From: Tetranychus cinnabarinus | Taxonomy: Eukaryota > Arthropoda > Arachnida > Trombidiformes > Tetranychidae | Length of the DNA stretch: 64,000 nucleotides | Direction of reading: 5' to 3' | NCBI GenBank assembly: GCA_022266195.1 | Contig: WHVY01000001.1 | Coordinates: forward strand, 15,996,001-16,060,000 | Shown here: positions 24,737-35,753 of the stretch, in pieces | Numbering within the stretch: position 1 is the stretch's first letter | Layout: every line of letters starts with the position of its first letter | The notes under the pieces: model-generated | What the model was told of the DNA's origin: nothing | Databases searched by the model: none | What the model saw: the letters and a program-made list of their open reading frames with translations, nothing else | Program-made: the position numbers and the translations under genes

Positions 24737-27700
24737 ATGAATGCCTTACTTTGGATCATTGGTAAGACTCAATTTTTTTGTTATCATTAATATTGATCGA
24801 CACTTGACTAACATTTTTCCCTTCACTATTTATATGTATCAACATCAAGTAATACCATTTAACGGAATCGCTCTTTTGTTTCTGTCTTTTTCACCTTCAA
24901 CAGGTCATTTAATTGGTTTAATTGCTGCTAATGATTCAACGTGTTTTGATTGCATTTTTAAGGTGATTAAATTGATTCCAATTGATATGAATACTTTCAT
25001 CATTCACATTAACCACTTAACATTGAAACTTTGCTTAAGGTTTTTTTACACTTTCCTTTATAAAGTTAACCTTTTTTTATTATTTTGGTTTCAACCCAAA
25101 AAGCCCAGTAAATGGTTAAGTGATTAACAGTCAATGTTTAACTGTATAAAGGTTTAAAAAATCAACTAATCAGACGATTCTCTGTGAAATAACCGTTTTA
25201 ATCTGGTTTTAAGACATGTGATGAGTCAAGTGTTGAAGTGAAAATCTTATTCCTAACCAATCTTACATTGTGTATGTAAGATTGGTAAGAGTTCATTGCT
25301 TTGACTATGATTAATATTTGAAAGTTTATTCACAGAGATAGATTGACAGAGGGATAAAAAGTGAAATTAACTCACCTAACAGTGATGATGAACTTTTACA
25401 TTATTTCAAGATAGCAATTGCGAGGAAAGTGGCATTTACTAGAAATGTGATCTTTACAGAGAAAATGATTTAAGATTTTTCAATGGAAACTCACAATGGG
25501 TCATTGACATAGACTTGATCAGATTAATCAGTCATTTACTTAAACATTACACCATAATCAGAGAAAGGAAATCGACACTTTGGAGGTTCCATACGATCTT
25601 GATTTTATACTCATATGGTTGATGATGGCGATGTAATGGGATGATGATTTTAAATATGAAGAGTTGAACACAATTTAAGATTAGGAAAACAAAGAAACAT
25701 AAAAGTGAGACTTGATTGAAGTTATTGACTGATTTATTTTCAAGATTTAGTAAGATTTAGATTCATCGGTCTTGCAAATGACATCAATGTACTGACAACG
25801 AACACCAGAATCAATAAGAAAATGAAGGTAAAAATGGCAAGGCGTCACCATAAAATTAACCGCGAACTCGGATAATTGGTTAAAATGTTTCATTACTTCA
25901 ATATCTTCTGTTGACCTCTTCTCTTCATTTCTCTCTCACTCTCTTTTATCTTATTATTATTATTTAATCAGCTTCAATTTAGTTCATAGTTTAATATCAC
26001 TTTTGATATTATTAAGATAATGTATATACGTTTTAAGGTGGCCTGGCATTCCAATTAAAAATTTGCTTCACTTTGAGGCCCCTTTTTTGCACTCACTTTT
26101 CTTGGTTTTCATCTCTTATTTACTTTTCCTTCTTGCCACCATCATCGTCATCGTCATCATCCTCCTTCACCATTCTCATCGTCTTCTTGAAACACCAGCA
26201 AGTGTATTTCCTTTACCATACTACCTTTTGAAACGTGTTTATCAACAACAGCAACACGATAAAAAAGGTCGTTTTCTTTGATGCTTTCTTAACCTTCAAA
26301 ATTTTTTCTCCTTCAATCAATCAAGTCAATAACAACTATTAGTACTCGTTGATTATGTATTGTTAACTTGTTCAATAATGTTCAGTCAACTTTACATAAA
26401 TAACACCAAAATGAGTTATGTTAATTCGAAGAAATTCTGAAATTTCCTGTTCCATCTATTAACTTGCCATTTCTTTTCCCTCTGTTGCAGGTTCAGTCGA
26501 GTAAAGCGAGTGAATCGTTTGTTCAAAATGATAAGTTGAATTTTACTCCAGCTTGGCTCCAATTAGGCAAACCAGACAATGATATTGATCTTTGTTTAAA
26601 CTCCATTGAATGTCGCCAATCCGTGGTGAAACAGTATTTAATAGACAATGGTCATGATTGCAATGGCGATGGCTCAATTGGTTGTATAGATTATGCGCTC
26701 ATTTTCCAATCAAATGATTCCAATTGTCAGACAGCACCGTCAGTAGTCGTTGAATCCCTCAGTCAACAAGTCAATTCATGTCTTGATCAAGGTAAATTGG
26801 TAAAGACAAAAACAGAAAATGAGAATAATTCGATGTTATATTTCTATCTTTTGAAACGTACGATATATACCTTTTTTGCTCATCAATCCTCTTTTTTGCC
26901 GACAGATAAAAACGTTATCTCTAATCTTGATGAGGTTACAAGTCAGTCAAGTTACACCTTAACTGGCGATAACCTGGAGCCATCAACCGAAGGTTATGAA
27001 ACCTTACGCACAACCATTCCACCAGTTGCAGCCAATTTGATTAATAAAGAATGTTTGAAATGTATTTGTGAAGCTTCGACCAACTGTGACAGCAATACTT
27101 CGTGTACTAATGAAGCATGTGGGCCTTTCCGTCTGTCTCGTAATTATTATGAAAGTGCTGGCAGTCCTGGAGATGGATTTGAAGTTTGTTGCCGTGATGT
27201 AGCTTGTTCAGAGAAAGTTATCCAAAGTTACGTTTCAAAACATCTTAAAGATTGTGATTCCAATAGCCTGATTGACTGCGACGATTTTGCGGCAATCCAT
27301 CGATATGGCAATTCTTGTGCAAACTATCGACATAAACAAACCGAGTATTGGCGTCATTTTGAATATTGCACAGTCATGGCTGACAGCGTTAGACGTGAGT
27401 GAACATTTGTATACATACAAATTAACAATTCAGAATACAGTCAAAGATGATTTACAGGCAGCCCTTTCAAAGTTAGACGTTTCAAACTTGATCCTTTGGA
27501 AATTTTGATAAGACAATAAATCACTTAGCAATTTTATCCTTCAGTTAAATACATCAAAAGGTATCATTTCTATGGTCATTCCTCATCTCATCAAAATTTG
27601 CGAAGTACCGAGTTTGATTGTGAGCGTAAAGTTAAATTAAATCATGACAAACTCATTTTCTCTGAATATATCCGATTTTTTCAATTTAGGTGAAGTCGAT

Positions 27701-28216
27701 CCATGGGAAAATAGTCCAAGACCAAGTGTAAACCAGCCGTCAATGTCATTACCACCATTGGTCCCTTATCCAGTTCGCTTGGGCTTTTCTACTAAACCAC
27801 CAATTAATACAATAAATCATTTAACCAGTCAAATGATCAACTTGGATGAGCACTGTTTGAATTGCATTTGCCAAGCAAGTAGTGGATGCAATATAACTCG
27901 AACTCAATGTCCCAATGGAAGCAATTGTGGTCCATACCAAATCGATTTATCTTATATCAAAGAAGCTGGTGGAGATTCCATGGCAGATAACACGTTTGAG
28001 GATTGTGCCAATGACAAAGAATGTTCTGAAAACATAGTTAGAGTTTATATGAAAAGAAATGTTATGGATTGTAATGAAGATGAAATATTAGACTGTACTG
28101 ACTTTGCATTGGTTCATAAACTTGGTCGATCTCATTGTCGTCAGGCCAGGGAAGTTGAAAGCTTCTTGAATTCAGCTTATTGGGCGGAATTTCAAGCTTG
28201 TTATGGCTTTGATTAA
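24737..28216 (+). CDS. Secreted triple-domain destabilase / i-type lysozyme, catalytic residues lost
   Basis: Five exons join in phase: 24737-24761, 24904-24962, 26491-26791, 26906-27394, 27690-28216, giving 466 residues. The first two exons encode MNALLWIIGHLIGLIAA, a clear signal peptide, then CFDCIFK. Three destabilase domains follow (about 22-110, 178-285, 347-462). Domains 2 and 3 have C-L-x-C-I-C, C-G-P, C-x-x-x-C-S-E and C-D/T-D-F-A. In muramidase-active i-type lysozymes a Glu occurs as VESGC and an Asp a few residues on; here domain 2 has EASTNC and domain 3 QASSGC, Ser at the Glu position, with no matching Asp. Muramidase activity is therefore unlikely, as reported for insect i-type lysozymes. 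Domain 1 keeps the C-terminal half (CRQSVVKQY, CNGDGSIGCIDYALIF) but has lost most N-terminal cysteines. Roles could include isopeptidase-like, digestive or immune functions. Intron 26792-26905 (114 bp) is a multiple of three without a stop, so retention would add 38 residues. Confidence 0.85.
25256..25286. repeat. Perfect 13-bp inverted repeat, 5-nt loop
   Basis: ACCAATCTTACAT at 25256-25268 is followed by TGTGT and its exact reverse complement at 25274-25286. It lies in the third intron-side space of the lysozyme gene (intron 24963-26490). It could be a small hairpin in the pre-mRNA or chance in AT-rich DNA. Confidence 0.6.
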
Positions 28217-28602
28217 CTAAATTTATGTAAATAGAAACTAAATGTTTAAAAATTAAATCGATTAAAGGTTTACAATTGAAAAACTTCCACTTTTTACAAA
28301 AAATTTTCAAAAGAAGCAAGTTGAAGTGCTATTTACAAACATAGTCACTAACCGCGCGTCTTTCAAAATAAACACCACAACATTTATGTTGTTGTTGTTA
28401 TTCATTCATCATTATTCATTAATATTTTGATAATACACCTGGTGATGGTTATTATGGCTTCCTTTAAAGGGTATGTTGAATGAAAAAAATAAATCAGACG
28501 AATTATTACCAGAACTGTGCTTTATTTGTCATAAATAATAAATAGAAAATGAAATCTTAATAGCCATAAGTACATGATTGTTTCATCTTGATCATTATTG
28601 AT
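28217..28602. terminator. Convergent 3' ends of lysozyme and RRN3 genes
   Basis: AATAAA at 28488-28493 on the plus strand can end the lysozyme transcript about 270 bases past its stop. On the minus strand AATAAA (plus TTTATT 28521-28526) can end RRN3 about 80 bases past its stop. The two signals are about 30 bases apart, so the transcripts may end side by side or overlap slightly. Confidence 0.6.
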
Positions 28603-30129
28603 TCAATAGCAAAGAATGTTATCAAATTTAGGAGATGCTATTTGAAATGTGCAACTATTAAATGGGAAATAGTAGCATAGAGAATGGTTAAAGAATGTGG
28701 ATACATCTAAACCTAATCTCTTATTTCGGTCAACCACAATTGAACATAAAGCAATTTGATGTTCTTTTGCTATTGCAACAAATTGTTCTACAATTGTTGG
28801 TAAACAATAGAGTAACGGATTTAATTTAGCAGTAATCAAGCTTTGCAAATTAAGTAGCCTCAACGATTTAAGTTGAATTTGGCTAAAGTCACTTATTTTA
28901 CAAGAGATTAGATAAAAGATTGATTGAGTGACAGCATAGAAAATTGAATGGACATTAGGATTAAAATTTTCGTCAATTATTACATCACTATATGACTCTG
29001 AATATCCTAAAGCCCAATTGATGGCATTTTCTAAGAAAATTAAAACATGGTCAGTCTTGATATAGCTTGCTTCTACCATCATGGAGGCTAACAGCAGTAC
29101 AGTCCTTTGGTTACTTTTATCTGGATAGTTGATGGTATTATACCAAAGCCTTTCCAAGGTTCGTTCACACAGATCTTCTGAAAAACTCGACCAATAAACC
29201 AATGTAAATGGAAGGTTGATTAAAGCTTCAATGTTTATTACTTGATGGAAGAATATGTCCTCGAGAGCATTAATTGCTGTTTCAGCTTTTGTGAAATCAT
29301 ATGCGTGTCCATCAGGATGAAGTAGGTAATGAACTTTGTTGAGGAAAAGGTCAAATCCAATATCAAACAGACTGAAACATTTTACAGACAAATCAACATC
29401 ATTAGCACTGGTATCAGCTTTAGAATTATCTACTTTATTATCACCGGCAACCTTGTATGAAGATAACTCCAACCAAATTAATTTGTCAACCACAGTATTT
29501 AGAATGTCATATGTATCCAATAAATAGTCGATTGAAGCTAAAATATTAGTTAAATAAGAAATATAACCGTGTGATGTTGATGTTATGTAGTGAGGAAAAT
29601 TTGATCCAATGAGACCGGTGATCAATTGCGAGGCGGATGGATAAGTTTCGACCAATTCTTTCATGAAAGTGTGTGTTCTTTGGAATACATGAGATTCAGC
29701 AGAACTGAGTTTATCGCCAGTCCCATCACTAATGTCTCCTAGATAAATTTTAAGAATTATATTTTTTATAATTGGCTGAATAAAGCTAGGAGTAATAGCT
29801 ATCATATCACTAAGCATGTCCAATAAACAGGTAAGTAAATCAAGTCCTGCTTGATCTTTGAACACCAAATTACGCCAAGGAATAGTGAAAAGTATTTGAC
29901 CCAGTTGCGTTGAACGTCGCCATTTAACAAGAATCAGGTTAAGATTGCTGGAAATAAGGTTCAAATTGTCAATTAGCACGGGCAAGTTTGCTTGGTTCGA
30001 TATAATTATTTCACGCAGTTGAGTAAACCTTGTAGAAATATCACTCTCGGATGCTTGATCATCAGTCAAAATATTAGTTAGAGATGGTAAAGCCTTAGGT
30101 TTGGCTTTAAGCGTCTTCAAATAATTCAT
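28603..30129 (-). CDS. RRN3: RRN3 / TIF-IA, RNA polymerase I initiation factor
   Basis: A single uninterrupted frame of 508 residues. The order of conserved blocks fits RRN3: the early helix region (IPWRNLVFKDQAGLDLLTCL), a middle block LFDIGFDLFLNKVHYLLHPDG, a repeat-helix block ERTLERLWYNTINYPDKSNQR, then FYAVTQSIFYLI, LNLQSLITAKLNPLLYCLP and the terminal FFPF-like element seen here as YYFPFNSC. RRN3 bridges RNA polymerase I to the promoter-bound SL1/core factor for pre-rRNA transcription in the nucleolus. The protein stops just after the FPF element and the SPKF helix, so it lacks the C-terminal extension that brings human and yeast RRN3 to about 630-650 residues. No splice donor that would add more sequence is evident. 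It is intronless among intron-bearing neighbours. The start at 30129 is the first Met; the protein is divergent, so identification rests on several short blocks. Confidence 0.85.
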   Translation of the reverse strand: MNYLKTLKAKPKALPSLTNILTDDQASESDISTRFTQLREIIISNQANLPVLIDNLNLISSNLNLILVKWRRSTQLGQILFTIPWRNLVFKDQAGLDLLTCLLDMLSDMIAITPSFIQPIIKNIILKIYLGDISDGTGDKLSSAESHVFQRTHTFMKELVETYPSASQLITGLIGSNFPHYITSTSHGYISYLTNILASIDYLLDTYDILNTVVDKLIWLELSSYKVAGDNKVDNSKADTSANDVDLSVKCFSLFDIGFDLFLNKVHYLLHPDGHAYDFTKAETAINALEDIFFHQVINIEALINLPFTLVYWSSFSEDLCERTLERLWYNTINYPDKSNQRTVLLLASMMVEASYIKTDHVLIFLENAINWALGYSESYSDVIIDENFNPNVHSIFYAVTQSIFYLISCKISDFSQIQLKSLRLLNLQSLITAKLNPLLYCLPTIVEQFVAIAKEHQIALCSIVVDRNKRLGLDVSTFFNHSLCYYFPFNSCTFQIASPKFDNILCY

Positions 30130-30830
30130 AGCGACTAAATTTAATCAACAGGGTAGTCATCAAATTAACAATTAAAAAAAGTAAATAAAGAGCAACCGGA
30201 TAAACCAGGAGACAACGTGGTAAATGAAATGTTTTGCAGTGGCAAGCTGTTAAACTAATCTGTAGAGTCTGCTCAATAAGACTCAAAGAATTAATTGAAG
30301 AAATAAAAATTCTGATTCTTTCGCAAGTTTTCAAGGTAAATTAGGTTTACCTTGCAATACCAAATCCTTAATTTTGATCATTTATCAATCTGCTTTGATA
30401 GGATCAATTACTTAATTTGATTATTTCTCAACTCCAAGAACTTTTCTATTCTTTAACTCTTCTCTTGAATCTCTTTAACCGTCTTCGTCTTAAAGACTTA
30501 AAATAAAATTAAAATTGTCAATTAACTTCGTTTTAATAATTGCAAAGCTATAATCTTTTGTTGCTTAATTATTTATGTATTTCCGATTGAATGGATAAAT
30601 AGTTTAATAATAATTGTTTAACAATAAATTGTTCAGAAATAAATTGTTTTTCTTGTTTTTGCTATGGTTGTCATGTGACCCCAATCAGCTGTTGAGGCTT
30701 TTTGCGGTTTCCTTGATAATTTGTTTTTCTCAATTCAGTTTCTATTTTGAAGTGTAGTGTTTAGAATCGGCCTGTTTTTTTATCTATTTTGGTTTTATCA
30801 TAAACGTTAATTAGTATTTAAAACGAGAGA
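30130..30830. promoter_or_regulatory. Divergent promoter region RRN3 / CWC27
   Basis: About 700 bases separate the RRN3 and CWC27 start codons on opposite strands. The part nearest CWC27 is GC-richer than its surroundings and holds GTCATGTGACC and an AATCAGCTGTTG E-box (about 30669-30694). Both genes are housekeeping, so a shared bidirectional promoter is plausible. No TATA box at a convincing place was recognised. Confidence 0.4.
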
Positions 30831-33359
30831 ATGAGTAACATTTATATTCAAGAGCCTTCAACCAATGGAAAGGTAAGTTACTTTTGACCATCCGTTCTTG
30901 TTTAAATTACTCTCCTTTTTTTTATTCATGATGTGATATATTAATTTGTTATGATGTTTATGCGTGAATTATATATCAGCTGTCGTTGATTTAGCTGGAA
31001 ATTTATATGCATCTAATTGTGTAATATGTCTAATTAATTCTACTAACATTGTTTTCCATCATCTTTTGACAGGTTATCCTGAAAACTACTCTGGGTGATA
31101 TTGACATTGAACTTTGGTCTAGAGAAGCTCCGAAAGCATGTCGGAACTTTGTTCAACTATGTATGGAGGGTTATTACAACAATACGATATTTCATAGAGT
31201 TATAAAAGGGTTTCTCGCTCAAGGAGGAGATCCGACAGGCACTGGATATGGTAACTTTTTTAATACATAAATTGACGAATGTACAGTGTTCTTTTGTAAT
31301 ATGAGCTAATTATCTAATAATTAATTTGAATTCTTTCATTTCATTGTATAGGTGGAGATTCCATTTATGGAGAAGGATTTAAAGATGAATTCCATTCAAG
31401 ATTACGCTTCGTTCGCAGGGGTCTTCTGGCAATGGCTAATGCAGAAAAGAACGCCAATGGATCTCAATTTTTCTTTACTCTTGGCCCATGTCCACATCTT
31501 CAAGAAAAGCACACAATTTTCGGGAAAGTTGCTGGCAAAACACTGTATAATATGATAAAATTTGACGACTTACAAGTGGATCAAAATGAAAAGCCGCTAT
31601 ATCCACCAAAGATAATTTCAACGGAGGTTGTTTTCAATCCTTTTGACGATATAATTCCTAGAAAGATCGAAGCTAAAAAAACGAATAAAAAGGAAGAAAG
31701 GCCCAAAGTAAAAGGAACCAAAGATTTTAAATTACTCTCTTTTGGTGATGAAGCTGAGGAAGAAGAAGAAGAAATAAGTGAAATTATAACAAAATTCAAA
31801 GGAAAAAGTAAAAGTAGCCATGATTTGTTGAATGATCCAAAATTAAGTTCAGTTCCAGCTGTTGAACCTTCTCTAACTCTCAATAATCGAAAGATCAAAG
31901 GTGACATCGATGACAGAATGGAGGAAGATGATTCAAGTAGTGATGATGAAAGCAAGAAAAGCTCAAAACTGAATAAATTGAAAAAGATTAAAGATAAATT
32001 TAAACATTCTTCGTTTGGTGAAGGAAAATCAACAGACAAATCAACTACAGATCCATTCGGTGAAGGCACATCTAAAGATTTTAATGAAGAGCAAAATGAA
32101 GAAGACGAAACGAACCCTGGATCTAAATTGTAAGAAATTTCAACTGACATTCAGCGTCAAAAAATAACTTAATATTACTTTCTTTTTATTTCAGAGATAA
32201 AATTAAAAATGAGTTTAAACTTTTAAAGAAACAAATGAAGGAGCGAATAAAGAAGACGGTAACCACCGAAAACCCTTTCTTTTCAAATGATCAACCTGAT
32301 GCTGTGATTGAGTTCAAAAAAGAAATAGACCAATTCAAAGCATTAAAAAGTAAGGATAAGAAGAAACGAGCCGAAAAAGTAAGTGAAATTTCCTTATTAT
32401 TCAATTTTTATCATTAGGCATTAATGGTTAACTATTACTTTGATTCATAACCCTAATTTATCTTAATCAGGTAATCTGTTCATTTAATCGCTGGTTGAAT
32501 GTTTCATTCAATTGACGAAACCAGAATTGAGCTTATAAATAAATAAAATAAAATTGCCCATCGTAAAGCAAAATAAACAAACATTTACATGATATATTTT
32601 TGGTCCGCTTTAAGCTTAATACGAGACTTTATTATCATTTTGACCGGTGGCCCATCGTAAAGTAAAAATGACCAGATTATTAATAAAAGCATTTTTAATC
32701 TGGCAGCCCGTAATGATCTAGTCATCCACACTCGATCATTTTAAATCTAATTCTTATTCAAGAGATAACAATGATGATTATCAATTGAATTTAAAATGAG
32801 CTAACTAGGGCAATTAGCCATTTTGATCCTTGTTTGATTGCAATCAGTTCGGAGCACACTTTTATATTTAGCCAGCTTTCGTCAAGATATAGTTAAACCA
32901 TTACCGTTTCCTAGACTTCAATCACAATTCCGGATCTAGTGAAATAAAGTTTAACTAATTAATATTTCACAATAACTTTCACTAATAATCTATTATCTTG
33001 AAGCATTGATTTTATAAAATACATATTAGCCTTCATTGTACAAAATTGGGAATTGTTCTAATTACTTCTTTATTTCTTTCATTCCACAGAATTTATCAAT
33101 TTTTGAAAAATTTCAAGAAAAAATATCAAATATTGAAGGTGATTCAAATGATGGTACACTTAGTGATTTGTTTAAACATAAATTGGTCAGTGAAGAAAGT
33201 GAGCCTGTTCTAGCAAAAGATGCTAATATAAGGAAGGAGGCTGAATGGTTTGATATTTATGATCCAAGAAATCCAGTTAATAAACGTCGACGTGAAGCCG
33301 ATAAAGAAAGTGAATCTAAATCAAGTAAAAAAGCGCACCGTAGTAAAGAGAAACAATAA
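30831..33359 (+). CDS. CWC27: CWC27, spliceosome-associated cyclophilin
   Basis: Five exons in phase: 30831-30872, 31073-31250, 31352-32129, 32195-32378, 33090-33359, giving 483 residues, close to the ~470 of human CWC27. It starts MSNIYIQEPSTNGKV, followed by a cyclophilin domain (residues ~10-170): TLGDIDIELW, FHRVIKGFLAQGGDPTG, ANGSQFFFTLGPCPHL and KHTIFGKV. A charged, probably disordered middle (KKTNKKEERPK, EEEEEIS) and a C-terminal WFDIYDPRNPVNKRRRE motif follow, both typical of CWC27. The Trp of active cyclophilins (W-L-x-x-K-H) is replaced: the sequence reads H-L-Q-E-K-H. This agrees with the inactive isomerase fold known for human CWC27. The protein acts in the nucleus with CWC22 in activated spliceosomes. 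Intron 32379-33089 is the largest (711 bp) and shows nothing else. Confidence 0.95.
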
Positions 33360-33801
33360 ATTCGCTCAACATCGTTACATTTGGATTGGTTAAAATACAA
33401 AGCCTTAATCTGGAAAACTCCAACAAAAACTGTTGAAACTTACATATAGTTGATGATGTCTACTTGTAACCAGTTTCAATGAACAATTAATTTATTTTTC
33501 TATGCAGCAAATGGAGAGTTGAGAATGATTTTATAATTTAAATTCATCTCCTCACCTTGAACATCAAATGATAATGGTGTTTGATATTGCAACGATATTT
33601 TCATTTGCACCAGAAGAGGACAAAGCTATAAAGAACACATATAAAGATGATGGAACAAGTTGAAGAATGAACAAAATAACGAAGAGAGTAAAGAAGGAGG
33701 AGAATAGGTGAAGACGAAGAAGATAGACTTACCCTGGAAGGAGGATGGGAAAGATGAAAATAGTGAAACAGTAATTTGAACAAATTGTTATTGAGGATTA
33801 C

Positions 33802-33921
33802 CTGGAAGATGCTGCCTGTTTTCCTGTGATAAGCTTTGAAAAGGAAGCCTGAAAAAGTGAGATAATCATGGACCAATGCTTCCGGAGACAAGCTCTTTAC
33901 GCATTCACTTTCTTTGGCAAA
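33802..33921 (-). other. Orphan coding-like exon on the minus strand
   Basis: On the minus strand, AACAG precedes an open 120-base segment (40 codons, phase 0 at both ends, 33921 down to 33802) which ends CAG followed by GTAATC. The peptide begins FAKESECVKSLSPEALVHDY and ends AYHRKTGSIFQ; its GC content is clearly above the local background. A further acceptor (CCTCCTTCCAG, near 33734) opens a short frame ending in TAG. Upstream at about 34110-34066 a frame begins MAGLGDEDEAAMSL and meets TGA. I do not recognise a family. It may be part of a small gene, a broken pseudogene, or chance. Confidence 0.3.
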
Positions 33922-34119
33922 CTGTTTATTCACAAATATAAAGGTTGTTAAAAGATAGAGAATCAAATTAATCAATTGAATTTGTTTTTTTACCTTACAA
34001 ATCAATTGGTTATTTCCTTTGAAAATTCAACTCCACCAGTTGTGCTTACATCAAAGTCCAATCACAAGCTCATCGCAGCCTCATCTTCATCTCCTAAACC
34101 TGCCATAATAATTTATCCT

Positions 34120-35753
34120 TTTTACCCATCTTTATGACAAATAATTTCAATTCTCATCACCTTTTGATCATTGATTATATCAACCAATTATGTATAGTTA
34201 ATCTTGTAAACAAATTACAACTGTAATAAATTGTTTAATCCATGCCTTGGTTTAGTTTTCACGTTCAAACCTTGTTTCAATTTAGTATAACTGTAATACA
34301 GATAGCTATTATCAAGTCACCAAATGATTTTCAAATATAATTCACTATGCAAATAGATTGTTGTAAAGAAATTGTTGAAATTACAATTTAAAGGGTAATA
34401 ATTTTCTCACAATATTATCAACAATTGCATTGGAAGAAAAAATATTTACATTAATTGCGTTCTCAATGTATTCTAATGGTGAAGTAATTTAGACTTTTGC
34501 TGTCTTTTTCATATAATAATCATCTTTTAAGCAAACAAACTCATCTTCAATAGATATTCATCTTAATCTAAATTACTGATGAAAAGATTAACTTGGAGTA
34601 AAAAAAGATGATCTTTATTGGTTGTGAGAAAGGTTTAAATGTCTCATGTTAACACAAAGTCTGAGAGTAATATTTTTTTCTATTAAAATGCATTCTTCAG
34701 CATAACCAACCAAACAGATTTGATTATTGACAATCTAAAACGTGATTCTAAGCAGTTGATGGTAAATTTTCATTCAAATGTTTATCCTTCTTCAAGTTTA
34801 TCCACTTTTCAATACATTTTAATATTATACAATGAATGGTGATGAATAAAAAATAACTGTAAGGGATTAACAGTGTATTAATGTAAACAATTGTCAAAAC
34901 TGCAAACGATGTGCATGATATTGATGATTGTTTTTTAAACAATGTCAATAATATGAGTATTCATATTGTTAAATAATTGCCTTTATTGATAAAAAAGTAG
35001 CAAAAAAATAAAAAAGTCACAAAAAGGAAGGTTAAGCTGAGGATAAACGCGTGTCAAGGAACCAGTCGATCAGGCCCATTGATAAAAGATGATCATCATC
35101 ATAATAAGCACCAACTTCATCATAACTTTCATCAAGATTTTTACATTCATCAATGTTATGATTATTTTCCAGTCGCTTCACTAGTTGTTACCTTTGTTCA
35201 ATTGCTCATTCCCTTCCCTTTCATTCCTTTCATTTCTTTCTTCTCCATCTTTTTCATCTTTCTCTTTTACTCCCTTTCTCTCTGTCTCTCTTCTCATCCT
35301 CTGTAAGTTGACTTTAAATCTGTTATAACCTATACAACGAAAGTGATATTAACAATGGAAAGCCTTCTCATTGGATGTTATTCACTCCAACCTAGCCTGA
35401 TAGGTTAGCATCCACCAAAGTTCAGCCTCTTTTATCATCTTTTGAGTTTCATCCAGATAGTCACTTGATCTTTAATTTTCATCTTCATCCAGATTCTTTC
35501 TTCAATCTTTATCTTTGTTCCAGTTTTAAGTTTTTCGAAATCTTTTTTTTTTCATTGTTCCATAAGTGTCAAAAATCCTTCAATACTTGTAACATTTCTT
35601 GATTCAGCTTTTACCATTTTATACGAAACTGTGGCCATTAATTTTATCTTAATAACTTGATCTTGATCTGGATTACACGAATCTTGAAACTGTTTAAGTG
35701 AAATTTTTGAATAAACCGTCTTTTTGCTTTACTTTGGTTCATTTATAAATTCA
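34120..35753. other. Intergenic region upstream of the bHLH gene
   Basis: AT-rich sequence with long pyrimidine runs between about 35200 and 35300 and between 35500 and 35560. No gene was recognised. The bHLH promoter and 5' untranslated region should be in the last part. Confidence 0.45.

Noticed and set aside
26063..26281. Hydrophobic frame just upstream of the main lysozyme exon, considered as its signal-peptide exon
   Set aside because: It has no in-phase donor, and exons 24737-24761 plus 24904-24962 give a better signal peptide and the missing start of domain 1.
31581..32150. 189-codon minus-strand frame opposite CWC27
   Set aside because: Shadow of the charged CWC27 middle region; Ser/Leu/Phe-rich composition is what the complement of Lys/Glu codons gives.
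33601..34005. Continuous 134-codon minus-strand frame taken as one protein
   Set aside because: It has no ATG start, and most of it is intron-like hydrophobic sequence; only the 33802-33921 segment with splice borders is kept as a candidate exon.
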